Positions 16,373 to 23,898 of a stretch of DNA of 64,000 bases are shown one piece after another. Position 1 is the first letter of the stretch. Each line of letters begins with the position of its first letter. The DNA lies in contig CAWIYC010000008.1 in NCBI GenBank assembly GCA_963840235.1, forward strand, positions 1-64,000, given 5' to 3'. The position numbers and the translations under genes are program-made. This DNA comes from JBBRHQ01 sp963840235 (GTDB lineage: Bacteria; Actinomycetota; Thermoleophilia; Solirubrobacterales; 70-9). Below the pieces are notes generated by a model. The model was not told where the DNA came from. It saw only the letters and a list, made by a program, of their open reading frames with translations, and did not search any database.

Positions 16373-16774
16373 ATGTCGCAGGAAAACGTGGAGGTTGTGA
16401 GGCGGCTCAACGAGGCCTTCAACCGAGGCGATACGGCGGGCGTTGCCGAGCATTTGGCCCCTGACCTTTTCTACATCGAGAAGGACGCCTACCTCGACAC
16501 GCCACCGGTCCTTCGCGGTCGCGACGCGCTGCTTGATGCGTGGGCCCAGTTCAGCGGGACTTTCCAGGACTTCCGGGGCGATCTTGAAGACCTGATCGAC
16601 GCCGGGGAGTGGGTGGTCACCGTCACCCATTGGCGGGGTACCGGAACAGGAAGTGGAGTCTCGATAGACCAAGTTGAGGTCATCGCTTGGAGGGTCGAGA
16701 ACGGCGTTGCGGTGGAGGGGCGGGTGTTCGCGAGCCCGGAGGAAGCCCTCGAAGCCGCCGGGGTGTCGGAGTAG
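16373..16774 (+). CDS. SnoaL-like protein, array 2 gene 2 (terminal gene)
   Basis: 133 residues, SnoaL/NTF2-like: MSQENVEVVRRLNEAFNRGD, LAPDLFYIEKDAYLDTPPVL, RGRDALLDAW and strands THWRGTGTGSGVSIDQVEVI. It follows its neighbour after 3 nt. As in array 1, the last gene departs from the internal ending: it finishes EALEAAGVSE, without the GAGGAG codons. The array therefore has the same terminal signature as array 1. Confidence 0.87.
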   Translation: MSQENVEVVRRLNEAFNRGDTAGVAEHLAPDLFYIEKDAYLDTPPVLRGRDALLDAWAQFSGTFQDFRGDLEDLIDAGEWVVTVTHWRGTGTGSGVSIDQVEVIAWRVENGVAVEGRVFASPEEALEAAGVSE

Positions 16775-16851
16775 CGCCATCAGTCGGGCTCCAAGTACGG
16801 CGGGTGGTGGATCTGCCAGCGATGGGCCGCGAACCACTACAGTCGCCTTCC

Positions 16852-16995
16852 ATGGTCGACGCCCCCCAGCCTGAGCAGAAGACCAAGGCTGACGAGCCGG
16901 TCGAGAAGCCCGGTCCGACGCGGCGAAGCTTCTTCGGTGCGCTCAAGAAGGCCGCCCAAGACGCAGTCGTCAAGCGCACCAGCACCAGGAAGTAA
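16852..16995 (+). CDS. Candidate 47-residue basic small protein
   Basis: ATG 16852 gives a charged, Pro/Lys/Glu-rich N-terminal half (MVDAPQPEQKTKADEPVEKP) and an amphipathic basic helix (RRSFFGALKKAAQDAVVKR). The composition is protein-like and codon use resembles the neighbours. There is no obvious ribosome-binding site, and no family is recognised. It sits between SnoaL array 2 and repeat copy C. Confidence 0.4.
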   Translation: MVDAPQPEQKTKADEPVEKPGPTRRSFFGALKKAAQDAVVKRTSTRK

Positions 16996-17089
16996 TCCGC
17001 ACCAAGAGCGGGGAGATGCGCGAGGTTCTCTGCACGCGTCCGGGCCGCAGCCGAGCCTCCCTTGGCAGGGATGGACCGCGTTAATAAGT

Positions 17090-17330
17090 CGGGGCGAACG
17101 ATTCAATTTCGCCGCAGGAGCGGATTGCGGGGTGTTCTGCTACCGGGTTGCTACCGATTGGGGCGGCGGAGTGCGGGCGCGGGTGGTAGCAGAGGCGTCG
17201 ATGTCGGCGGCAACGATAAATCTGCCAGCGCCTCCTGCCGGGCCAGGCTGCGGTTTCACCGCACCGGGGCTGTGGACATCTCTCGACGTACTCTCTGCGA
17301 GCCTGGGCGAGACTCTCTAGCTGGGGTAGT
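17090..17330. repeat. Hairpin/GCTACC repeat, copy C, with interior; 16996-17394 has no gene
   Basis: TCGGGGCG, stem GGCGAA (17093-17098)/TTCGCC (17108-17113), GCGGATTGCGG, TTCTGCTACC and GCTACCGATT (17128-17159), GGTAGCA, GTCGGCGG, TGCCAGCGCC. The interior 17250-17330 (CGGTTTCACCGCA to CTAGCTGGGG) also occurs in decayed form at 10610-10690. No open reading frame is convincing in 16996-17394. Confidence 0.6.
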
Positions 17331-17394
17331 TTCCCCACAGGTGGGTGCCCGTTGAATACGAGGGTGCTCTGAACCATCCAGAGGAGGTACAAGG

Positions 17395-17904
17395 ATGCGC
17401 AGTCGCACTTTCCGGCCCTCACCGGCCCTGATCATCTCGATCATCGCCCTCATCGCCGCTCTCGGGGGCACCGCTTGGGCGGTCAGCAAGAACTCGGTGG
17501 GCAACAAGCAGCTGAAGAAGAACGCCGTCTCGGCGAGCAAGATCCAAAACAATGCGGTGACCAGCGGCAAGATCAAGGCAAGGGCGGTGACGGGCGCGAA
17601 GATCGCCGACGGAGCGGTGACGGCTCGGAAGCTGTCGCTCAGCGCGAGCGCGATCACCGACGAAGTCGTTCCCACCGGGGAGATGAAGACGATCCTCGCC
17701 GAGTGCAAGCCGGGTGAGAAGATCACCGGCGGTGGCGGCGTTTTTGTCGGGACACCCACCAACCTCCAGGCACAGGGCATGCACATAGTGAGCTCGGGCC
17801 TGGACGACGTCGGCGGTGTCCTTGAGTGGGAGGTGCAAGGCTTTAACGGGAGCGGAGTGGACAAGATCCTCCGAGCGCAGGCGATCTGCGTCAAAGCGGG
17901 GTAG
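17395..17904 (+). CDS. Exported or anchored protein with NAVxxxKI repeats
   Basis: 169 residues with a strong ribosome-binding site (AGAGGAGGT). A basic start and one hydrophobic helix (ALIISIIALIAALGGTAWAV, 11-30) act as a signal or anchor. Four or five repeats of about ten residues follow (NAVSASKIQN, NAVTSGKIKA, RAVTGAKIAD, GAVTARKLSL), a pattern common in thermoleophilic actinobacteria and reminiscent of trimeric fibre shafts. The C-terminal domain of about 80 residues has two Cys (AECKPGEKITGGGGVFVG and AICVKAG). Probably extracellular; role unknown. It lies between two tRNA-Pro-linked repeat modules. Confidence 0.8.
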   Translation: MRSRTFRPSPALIISIIALIAALGGTAWAVSKNSVGNKQLKKNAVSASKIQNNAVTSGKIKARAVTGAKIADGAVTARKLSLSASAITDEVVPTGEMKTILAECKPGEKITGGGGVFVGTPTNLQAQGMHIVSSGLDDVGGVLEWEVQGFNGSGVDKILRAQAICVKAG

Positions 17905-17916
17905 ATCCCCACCGAG

Positions 17917-18168
17917 CTGTCCAAGTAGCGCCCTCAGCCGCCGAACCTGGCGCCCCCTCTCCCTCGATCAGCGACCCCTGCTATGCGGCTGCTACCGATT
18001 CGCCCCCGGCTACCACCCCGCCTGCTACCAGTCTGCTACCGATTCTCAGCGGGGCGGCGTTTCCCAGGCGTGGATCGCCGTGCCTGGCGATCCGCGCCAG
18101 AGGCGGCGATTCCCCGGCCGTGTCGCGTTCTGTCGCACTTTGACGGGGAGACTGAACTAGTCGGGGCG
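17917..18168. repeat. Array-trailer repeat, copy 2
   Basis: Begins with CTGTCCAAGTAG followed by GCGCC, which looks like the leftover end of a terminal SnoaL gene although none precedes it here. It continues with TCCCTCGATCAGCGACC, four GCTACC units (17988-18041), TTTCCCAGGCGT and GACGGGGAGACT, and merges into the 3' end of tRNA-Pro (TCGGGGCG, 18161-18168). Copy 1 is at 10160-10413. Confidence 0.7.
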
Positions 18169-18234
18169 CCCGGATTTGAACCGAGGACCTCCGCCACCCA
18201 AAGGCGGCGCGCTACCAGGCTGCGCCACGCCCCG
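18161..18234 (-). tRNA. tRNA-Pro (anticodon TGG)
   Basis: A full cloverleaf on the minus strand: acceptor CGGGGCG/CGCCCCG with discriminator A, D-stem GCGC/GCGC, anticodon stem CCGCC/GGCGG around TTTGGGT (anticodon TGG), T-arm CTCGG-TTCAAAT-CCGGG. Its 3' end is fused to the trailer repeat on the left. Confidence 0.95.
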
Positions 18235-18284
18235 AAGGTGGTCGAGTCTACGGCCCTCGTCTCTCCGCTCCGTTCGCTGCATCG

Positions 18285-18308
18285 TTTCAGCACCTGCAGG
18301 TGCTGAAA
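18285..18308. repeat. 24-bp perfect palindrome, copy 1
   Basis: TTTCAGCACC TGCA GGTGCTGAAA is a perfect inverted repeat in the gap between tRNA-Pro and the DUF1015 gene, followed by CCCTTCAATAGG. A relative occurs at 44493-44530 with the same TTTCAGCAC and AAACC-TTCA frame but a changed, still paired centre. Confidence 0.7.
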
Positions 18309-18398
18309 CCCTTCAATAGGCCGGCAGCCCGCGGCCATCGCCCAACGTGGCCAAAGGACGCGGGGCCGTCGTGCGTCGGGCCGGTAGGTTTCGCGGCG

Positions 18399-19658
18399 AT
18401 GGCCGACGTCCGCCCCTTTCCAGCGCTGCATTACAACCTCGACTCGGTCTCCTCGCTTGGCGACGTCACCGCTCCGCCCTATGACGTGATCGACGCCGGG
18501 CAGCGGGCGGAGTTGCTGGCGCGCTCGCCATTCAACGTGGTCGAGGCCGACCTGCCGCAAACGGGAGAGGGCGGCGACCCCTACGAGCACGCGGCGGAGG
18601 CGATCGAGGAGTGGACCCTGCAGGGGATCCTGACCCAGGACCGCGAGCCGTCCCTGTGGGCGCTGACCCAGGACTACACCGCGCCAGACGGCGCCGCCCA
18701 CACCCGCCACGGGATCCTCGCCCGGGTCGGTGTCGAGGAGTACGGGCCGGGGCGGGTGCGCCCGCACGAGCGGACCCAGCCGGGCCCCAAGCTGGACCGG
18801 CTCAACCTGACCCGCGCCACGCACTACAACCTCTCGCCGATCTTCTCTCTCTCCAGCGCCGACGCCTGGCCGCTGATCGAGCCCGCCACGGAGGGGCCAC
18901 CCTGGGGCGAGGTCCGCGACGACGACGGCACCGTGCACCGGGTCTGGCGGGTCACAGACCCGGCCATCCACGAAGCGGTCAGCGCCCGGCTCGCCGACGC
19001 CGAGCTGCTGATCGCCGACGGCCACCACCGCTACGAGACGGCCCGGGCCTTCATGGAGGAGGTCGGTGGCGAGGGGGCGCACTGCTTCACCCTGATGGCA
19101 CTGACCGGGCTCGACGATCCCGGCCTCACCGTCTTCCCCACCCACCGGCTGATCTCCGGACTGGCCGGCGACCCCGAGCGCCAGCAGCGGCTCGGCAACG
19201 GCCTGCGCGAGCTGTTCGAGACCGAGGAGGTCTCCGACGACGGCCTCGACCCCGCCGGCGAGGAGGGGATTGGCGTCTTCGGTTCCTACGACTCACATCA
19301 TCGGCGCGGTTTCCGGCTGCGGCTGAAGAACACCGCCGAGCTCGACCGCCTGCTCCCCGGCAAGCCCGACGCCTACCGCCACCTCGACGCGGTCATCCTC
19401 GAGACCCTGGTGCTGAAGGGGATCCTCGGGATGACCGAGGAGGACATTGCAGCCAAGCGGGGGATCGGCTACGCCAAGAGCATCCCCGACTCGATCGCCC
19501 GGCTCGAGGACGGCGCCTATGACGTCGCCTTCATCCTCCGCCCCACCCCCGTCGAGCAGGTCCGGGAGGTCGCCGGCAGCGGCGAGACGATGCCGCCGAA
19601 GTCCACCTACTTCTTCCCCAAGCTGCTCTCCGGGCTCGTCTTCAACCCGCTCGACTGA
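18399..19658 (+). CDS. DUF1015 family protein
   Basis: 419 residues from ATG 18399. The family signatures are visible: ADVRPFPALHYN and the TAPPYDVI motif near the N-terminus, RTQPGPKLDRLNLTRATHYN in the middle, IADGHHRYETA (a conserved His/Arg block) and FTLMALTGLDDPGLTVFPTH. The C-terminal part ends with GETMPPKSTYFFPKLLSGLV. Cytoplasmic. The biochemical role of the family is not firmly established and is often annotated loosely as SerC-associated. It is followed after about 60 bp by the adenosyltransferase operon. Confidence 0.85.
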   Translation: MADVRPFPALHYNLDSVSSLGDVTAPPYDVIDAGQRAELLARSPFNVVEADLPQTGEGGDPYEHAAEAIEEWTLQGILTQDREPSLWALTQDYTAPDGAAHTRHGILARVGVEEYGPGRVRPHERTQPGPKLDRLNLTRATHYNLSPIFSLSSADAWPLIEPATEGPPWGEVRDDDGTVHRVWRVTDPAIHEAVSARLADAELLIADGHHRYETARAFMEEVGGEGAHCFTLMALTGLDDPGLTVFPTHRLISGLAGDPERQQRLGNGLRELFETEEVSDDGLDPAGEEGIGVFGSYDSHHRRGFRLRLKNTAELDRLLPGKPDAYRHLDAVILETLVLKGILGMTEEDIAAKRGIGYAKSIPDSIARLEDGAYDVAFILRPTPVEQVREVAGSGETMPPKSTYFFPKLLSGLVFNPLD

Positions 19659-19719
19659 GGCCGGGTCGCGCCGGGTCGCCATGCCCGTGGGGCGCCCGGG
19701 TCCCGAATAGGATGGGCCC

Positions 19720-20286
19720 GTGGTCAAGATCTACACCCGCAAGGGCGACGACGGGACGACCTCGCTCTGGTACGGCGGACGCGTCCCCAAATGCGACGAC
19801 CGCACCGAGGCCTACGGCTCGCTCGACGAGGCGAACTCTGCCCTGGGCGCGGCCCGGGCCCTCTGCGACGCCGGCGAGGAGGAGCTGGCAGCCGACATCC
19901 TCGGGCTCCAGAACGCGCTCTTCGTCGCCGGCGCCGAGCTGGCGACGGCGCCCGAAGCATCGCAGCGACTCGAGGACGGGGTCAGCCGCGTCACCGACGC
20001 GATGGTGACCGAGCTCGAGGGGCTGATCGACGAGTACATGGCAAAGGTGGACCTGCCGCCCCAGTTCGTCATCCCCGGCGGCACCCGGCTGTCGGCCGCG
20101 CTCGACGTCGCCCGCACCGCGATCCGCAGGGCCGAGCGGCGGATCTCGGTCCTCGCCGAGGCCGGAGAGCTCGCCGACGACGCCGTGATTCGCTTCGTCA
20201 ACCGCGCCTCCGACCTCGCCTTCGCCATGGCCCGCGCCGCCGACACCGACGATCCCGCCCTGTTCCAGGGCCGGCGGCAGGGCTGA
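19720..20286 (+). CDS. pduO: PduO-type ATP:cob(I)alamin adenosyltransferase
   Basis: 188 residues, GTG start. The N-terminal ATP-binding loop KIYTRKGDDGTT (3-14), DDRTEAYGSLDEANSALG and the C-terminal signature PGGTRLSAALDVARTAIRRAE are diagnostic of the PduO-type family. It transfers the adenosyl group of ATP to cob(I)alamin, making coenzyme B12. No B12-dependent mutase lies next to it in the window. First gene of a tight plus-strand run (3 nt to OsmC, 0 nt to SDR). Confidence 0.93.
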   Translation: MVKIYTRKGDDGTTSLWYGGRVPKCDDRTEAYGSLDEANSALGAARALCDAGEEELAADILGLQNALFVAGAELATAPEASQRLEDGVSRVTDAMVTELEGLIDEYMAKVDLPPQFVIPGGTRLSAALDVARTAIRRAERRISVLAEAGELADDAVIRFVNRASDLAFAMARAADTDDPALFQGRRQG

Positions 20287-20289
20287 GGG

Positions 20290-20691
20290 ATGGTCAAGGT
20301 AGTCGCTCGCCGGCGCCAGGGCTTCACCCACGAGGTCGAGATCGAGGGGGGCCACTCGTTGGTCATCGACGAGCCGCCCGAGAGTGGCGGCGCCGACGCC
20401 GGCCCATCGCCGACCAGGGTGCTCGCCGCCTCGCTCGCGGCCTGCACCGCGATCACGCTCGAGATGTACGCCGACCGCAAGGAGTGGCCGGTTGGGGAGG
20501 TTGAGGTCGAGGTCGGGATGGAGTTCACCGGGGCCGTACCGACGGACTTCACCGTCACCCTGCGCCTGCCGAAGGGGCTGAGCCCGGAACAGCAGGAGCG
20601 GATCCGGGTGATCGCCGGCAAGTGCCCCGTTCACCGCGCGCTCGCGACCGAGACCCAGGTCGAGATCCGGGACCGGATCGAACTGGTCTAG
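20290..20691 (+). CDS. OsmC/Ohr family protein
   Basis: 133 residues. The two family cysteines are present: C52 in LAACTAITLEMYA and C112 in GKCPVHRAL, forming the thiol peroxidase site that reduces organic hydroperoxides. The GPSPTRVLAASLAAC block is the usual OsmC hallmark. The start is 3 nt after the adenosyltransferase stop, so the two are cotranscribed. It belongs to the broad OsmC-like branch rather than clearly to Ohr. Confidence 0.9.
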   Translation: MVKVVARRRQGFTHEVEIEGGHSLVIDEPPESGGADAGPSPTRVLAASLAACTAITLEMYADRKEWPVGEVEVEVGMEFTGAVPTDFTVTLRLPKGLSPEQQERIRVIAGKCPVHRALATETQVEIRDRIELV

Positions 20692-21492
20692 ATGGACCTC
20701 GGCCTCGCCGACCGCAACTGCGTCGTCACCGGGGCCAGCCGCGGAATCGGGCGAGAGACCGCTCGCCAGCTCTGCGCCGAGGGCGCCAACGTCCTCCTTG
20801 TCGCCCGGGGCGAGGAGGCCCTTGCCTCGGCCGCGGCCGAGGCCGGCGAGGGCGGCGGGCGGGCTTCACACCTCGCTCTCGACATCACCGAGGGTGACTC
20901 GGGGGAGCGCATGCTGGCGGCCGCAACCGAGCACTTCGGCAGCCTCGACGTCCTCGTCAACAGCGCCGGCATCGCCAAGTGGCGCCGGCTCGAGGACGTG
21001 CCCGAGGAGGACTGGAGGCTCCAGTACGAGCTCAACGTGATGGCGCCGCTGCGAGCTATGCGTGCAGCGGTCCCGGGAATGACCGAGCGCGGCTGGGGCA
21101 GAATCGTCAACGTCTGCTCGACCGCTGGCAAGCGCCCTTCGGCGGCGATGCCCGAGTATTCGGTGGCGAAGGCGGCCGAGCTCTCGCTCTCGCGCCTGTT
21201 CGCCGACCGCTACGCGGCCGAGGGGGTCCTCGTCAACGCCGTCTGCCCAGGTCCGGTGACCTCGGAGATGTGGATGGAGCCAGGCGGCCTTCTCGACCAG
21301 TCGCAGGCGATGTCCGGTGCCGCCAGCCGCGAAGCGGCGCTTGAGGAGGCCGGGGCAAAGCGCCCGATTGGCCGCCTCGCCGAGGTCGGTGAGATCGCCG
21401 CCGCGATCGTCTTCCTCTGCTCCGCGCGCGCCTCCTACGTCGCCGGCGCCGCCTGGAGCGTCGACGGCGGAACCGTGCAGGTGATCATCTGA
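20692..21492 (+). CDS. Short-chain dehydrogenase/reductase
   Basis: 266 residues; the ATG abuts the OsmC stop codon directly. Classical SDR: cofactor motif TGASRGIG (13-20), NSAG (90-93), catalytic S143, Y156 and K160 (YSVAK), and a C-terminal SYVAGAAWSVDGG. The substrate loop is extended around SEMWMEPGGLLDQSQAM. Similar to 3-oxoacyl-ACP reductases, but the substrate is not determined. Followed closely by the NUDIX gene. Confidence 0.92.
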   Translation: MDLGLADRNCVVTGASRGIGRETARQLCAEGANVLLVARGEEALASAAAEAGEGGGRASHLALDITEGDSGERMLAAATEHFGSLDVLVNSAGIAKWRRLEDVPEEDWRLQYELNVMAPLRAMRAAVPGMTERGWGRIVNVCSTAGKRPSAAMPEYSVAKAAELSLSRLFADRYAAEGVLVNAVCPGPVTSEMWMEPGGLLDQSQAMSGAASREAALEEAGAKRPIGRLAEVGEIAAAIVFLCSARASYVAGAAWSVDGGTVQVII

Positions 21493-21533
21493 GCGAGGAC
21501 CTTCGCCGCCGCCTTCTCACCCCCGGGGAGGCC

Positions 21534-22076
21534 ATGGCGATGGACGCCCACGGCGCCACCGACGCCGCCGTCCTGCTCCCGCTCTATGGCTGGCCGGAGG
21601 ACCCCGGGCTGATCTTCACCGAGCGTCGCGCCGACCTCCGCCGCCACGCCGGCGAGATCTCCTTTCCCGGCGGCCGCCAGGACCACCCCGGCGAGTCCTT
21701 GCTCGAGACCGCCCTGCGCGAGGCGGAGGAGGAGATCGGACTGGAGCCCGCCGCGGTCGAGATGATCGGGGCGCTGCCGCCGATCGGCACCTTCGTCACC
21801 TCCTACAAGGTCCACCCCTTCGTCGGCCTGGTCGGGCACCCGCGCGACCTCGGCCTCGATCCGAGCCCGGACGAGGTCGAGACGGTGCTCACCTTCTCGC
21901 TGGAGATTCTCCGCGAGGGCTACGGCATGCGCCGCCTCGTCCGCCGCGGGGTCCCGATCCGGACGCCGACGTTCACCGTCGAGGAGCACCTGATCTGGGG
22001 TGCGACCGCTCGCATCCTCGGCGACTTCCTCGAGCGGCTGGACCCCGCCCGGGCCCCGGATTCCGGCGGCGCCTAA
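21534..22076 (+). CDS. NUDIX hydrolase, CoA pyrophosphatase-like
   Basis: 180 residues from ATG 21534. The Nudix box (about 47-69) reads GGRQD, then E-rich ALREAEEEIGL, and is preceded by the LRRHAGEISFPGG signature that marks the NudL/CoA-diphosphatase branch. It would hydrolyse CoA or related dinucleotides. In-frame sequence upstream (SEDLRRRLLTPGEA) resembles the usual N-terminus of this branch but has no ATG or GTG, so the true start might be a rarer codon. Its end faces the sulfurtransferase gene, overlapping by 4 bp. Confidence 0.88.
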   Translation: MAMDAHGATDAAVLLPLYGWPEDPGLIFTERRADLRRHAGEISFPGGRQDHPGESLLETALREAEEEIGLEPAAVEMIGALPPIGTFVTSYKVHPFVGLVGHPRDLGLDPSPDEVETVLTFSLEILREGYGMRRLVRRGVPIRTPTFTVEEHLIWGATARILGDFLERLDPARAPDSGGA

Positions 22077-22915
22077 ACGTCCTTCTCGATCGGGACGCTG
22101 ACGAGGTTGCCCCACTCGGTCCAGGAACCGTCGTAGTTCTTGACGTCTCCCTCACCCAGCAGCTCGTGCAGGACGAACCAGGTGTGGGCCGAGCGCTCTC
22201 CGATGCGGCAGTAGGCGATGATCGGGTTGTCCCCGGCGATCACGCCCTTGGAGGTGTAGAGCTCGCGCAGCTCATCGGCCGACTTGAAGGTGCCGTCCTC
22301 GTTCACGGCCTGCGCCCAGGGGACCGAGGCCGCGCCCGGGATGTGGCCGGCGCGCTGGGCGCCCTCCTGCTCGTAGCCGGCCATCGCGATCAGCTCGCCC
22401 GAGTACTCCTGCGGGCTGCGCACGTCAACCAGGTTGATCGAGGCCTCGAGGGCGTCGGCCACCTCGTCGCGCTTGGCACGGATCGTGTCGTCGCCGGGCT
22501 GGGCGTTGAAGGTGGTGGCCTCGTAGCTGGGGACCTCGGTCACGGTCTCGCGGTCCTCGGCGACCCATTTCTCGCGCGGTCCGTTGATCAGCTTCACCTT
22601 GTCGTGGCCGTAATAGCGGAAGTACCAGTAGGTGTAGGCGGCGAACCAGTTGTTGCGGTCGCCGTAGAGGACGACCGTGTGGTCGTTGGAGATCCCGCGG
22701 CCCCCCATCAACTCCCCAAACGCCTCGGCGTCGAGGAAGTCGCGCTTGACCTGGTCCTGGAGTTCGAGCTTCCAGTCGAAGCCGATCGCCCCCGGGATGT
22801 GCGCTTCGGCGTAGAGCGCCGGGTTCTCGTCCACCTCGACGATCCGGATCGAGTCGTCGTCGAGATGCTCGGCTACCCAATCGGTGTCGACCAAGACGTC
22901 ATTGGCGTAGCCCAT
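22073..22915 (-). CDS. Sulfurtransferase (two-domain rhodanese)
   Basis: 280 residues from ATG 22915, with GGAGG 5 nt upstream. Two rhodanese domains. The N-terminal one has Asp at the catalytic position (VVLYGDRNNW, D86). The C-terminal one has active-site loop AYCRIGERS with C236, a CRxGxR(S/T) form typical of thiosulfate sulfurtransferase. The linker carries NLVDVRSPQEYSGE and the AGHIPGAASVPW motif. It moves sulfane sulfur from thiosulfate to an acceptor such as cyanide or thiols. Cytoplasmic, no signal peptide. Confidence 0.93.
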   Translation of the reverse strand: MGYANDVLVDTDWVAEHLDDDSIRIVEVDENPALYAEAHIPGAIGFDWKLELQDQVKRDFLDAEAFGELMGGRGISNDHTVVLYGDRNNWFAAYTYWYFRYYGHDKVKLINGPREKWVAEDRETVTEVPSYEATTFNAQPGDDTIRAKRDEVADALEASINLVDVRSPQEYSGELIAMAGYEQEGAQRAGHIPGAASVPWAQAVNEDGTFKSADELRELYTSKGVIAGDNPIIAYCRIGERSAHTWFVLHELLGEGDVKNYDGSWTEWGNLVSVPIEKDV

Positions 22916-23014
22916 GAAAACCTCCGCGATGTCTGTGGATTGCCCAGTCAGGTTCCAGGTCCCGGCAAAGCTGATCACCAGGATCCCTATCCGAGTCTAG
23001 CCCTTACGCGAATG

Positions 23015-23049
23015 GCGAATTTCGGGACCTCTGTTCCCGGAAATCGCCA
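23015..23049 (-). terminator. Hairpin between minus-strand genes
   Basis: GGCGA-A-TTTC-GGGA at 23015-23028 pairs with TCCC-G-GAAA-TCGCC at 23036-23049 (two single-base bulges). It lies just downstream of the Rossmann-like gene and upstream of the sulfurtransferase, where a terminator would be expected. Confidence 0.5.
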
Positions 23050-23056
23050 CTCGGCG

Positions 23057-23545
23057 CTAGCAGAGGAGCCCGGTCGTCGCCGCCAGCATCTCCTCCGCCC
23101 AGGCCCCCGGGTCGGAGGCATCGGCGCCGATGACCTCGGCCGGAATGCGCCAGGTTTCCGCCGCCTGCCGCACCAGCCGCGCGCCCTCTTCCAGCAATTC
23201 CGGCGCGACGGTCCCGGCCGCCTCGTAGACGAAGCCCCGGACCGGCGTGTCCACCAGGTGCTCGAGCAGCCGCTCCAGCCGGGGGCCGTGGATGGCCGCG
23301 ACCTGCTCCGACCCTCCCGTTGCCGAGCCCAGCAGCCAGTGGACGACGGCGACGTCGCCGACCAGGTCGAGAATCGTCCCGGGGCGGTCAGGATCGGCCG
23401 GCGCGGGCTCGATCCCGGCCCCTGCGATCTCCTCCAGTCCGGCATCGGTGCGCGAGGTGCCGCGGACCGCCCAGCCCTGCTCGAGCAGGCCCGCTCCCAG
23501 GAGCCTGCCGCGGCAGCCGCAGCCGACGATCAGCGCTCTTGCCAC
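23057..23545 (-). CDS. Small Rossmann-fold (NAD(P)-binding) protein
   Basis: 162 residues. The N-terminal ALIVGCGCRGRLLGAGLLEQ is a dinucleotide-binding Gly-rich loop, followed by VRGTSRTDAGLEEI and a strand VAVVHWLLG, as in the first half of an extended SDR or epimerase. It is shorter than those enzymes and lacks a catalytic YxxxK, so it may be a nucleotide-binding or regulatory protein. Seven nucleotides separate it from the membrane protein upstream. Confidence 0.65.
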   Translation of the reverse strand: MARALIVGCGCRGRLLGAGLLEQGWAVRGTSRTDAGLEEIAGAGIEPAPADPDRPGTILDLVGDVAVVHWLLGSATGGSEQVAAIHGPRLERLLEHLVDTPVRGFVYEAAGTVAPELLEEGARLVRQAAETWRIPAEVIGADASDPGAWAEEMLAATTGLLC

Positions 23546-23552
23546 GGCCGGC

Positions 23553-23846
23553 TCAGGCCGCTCCGAAGGGGCCGCGCCCGCGGAGGCGGTTGAGCTCGTC
23601 CTCGGCCACCTTTCGCCGCAGCTCGCGCTCGGTCAGCTCGGGAGCGCCGCGCCGCCGCCGCATCTCGTTCTGGGCCTCGATCATCTGCTCGACGTCGTCG
23701 ACCTCGAGCTCGGCCTCGACCTCGGGCGAGCGCGTCGGCTTCCAGTCGACGAGGTCGGCGCCGCTGCCGGGGTAGAAGTGCCCAACCAGGAGCAGCACGC
23801 CGATCAGGAATGCGAGGATCGCCAGCGTCGCCAGGATGAACCCCAC
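23553..23846 (-). CDS. Small single-pass membrane protein, unknown
   Basis: 97 residues: one N-terminal transmembrane helix (LATLAILAFLIGVLLLVGHF), then a charged cytoplasmic region rich in Glu/Arg (EVEAELEVDDVEQMIEAQNE, TERELRRKVAEDELNRLRGR) likely to form a coiled coil. Cotranscribed with the downstream Rossmann-like gene. No family is recognised. Confidence 0.65.
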   Translation of the reverse strand: MGFILATLAILAFLIGVLLLVGHFYPGSGADLVDWKPTRSPEVEAELEVDDVEQMIEAQNEMRRRRGAPELTERELRRKVAEDELNRLRGRGPFGAA

Positions 23847-23898
23847 CGGCCCAGGATAAGGCGTGGCGGTGGTCGTGATCGGCTAGCCTCGCCCACGG

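Noticed and set aside
8132..16774. SnoaL C-terminal tail as an encapsulin or microcompartment cargo tag
   Set aside because: No shell protein gene is in the window, and part of the tail conservation is explained by its use as the ribosome-binding site of the next gene.
7985..18234. Insertion sequence or prophage in the accessory region
   Set aside because: No transposase, integrase, terminal inverted repeat pair or phage structural gene could be found; only repeats and tRNA-linked ends are present.
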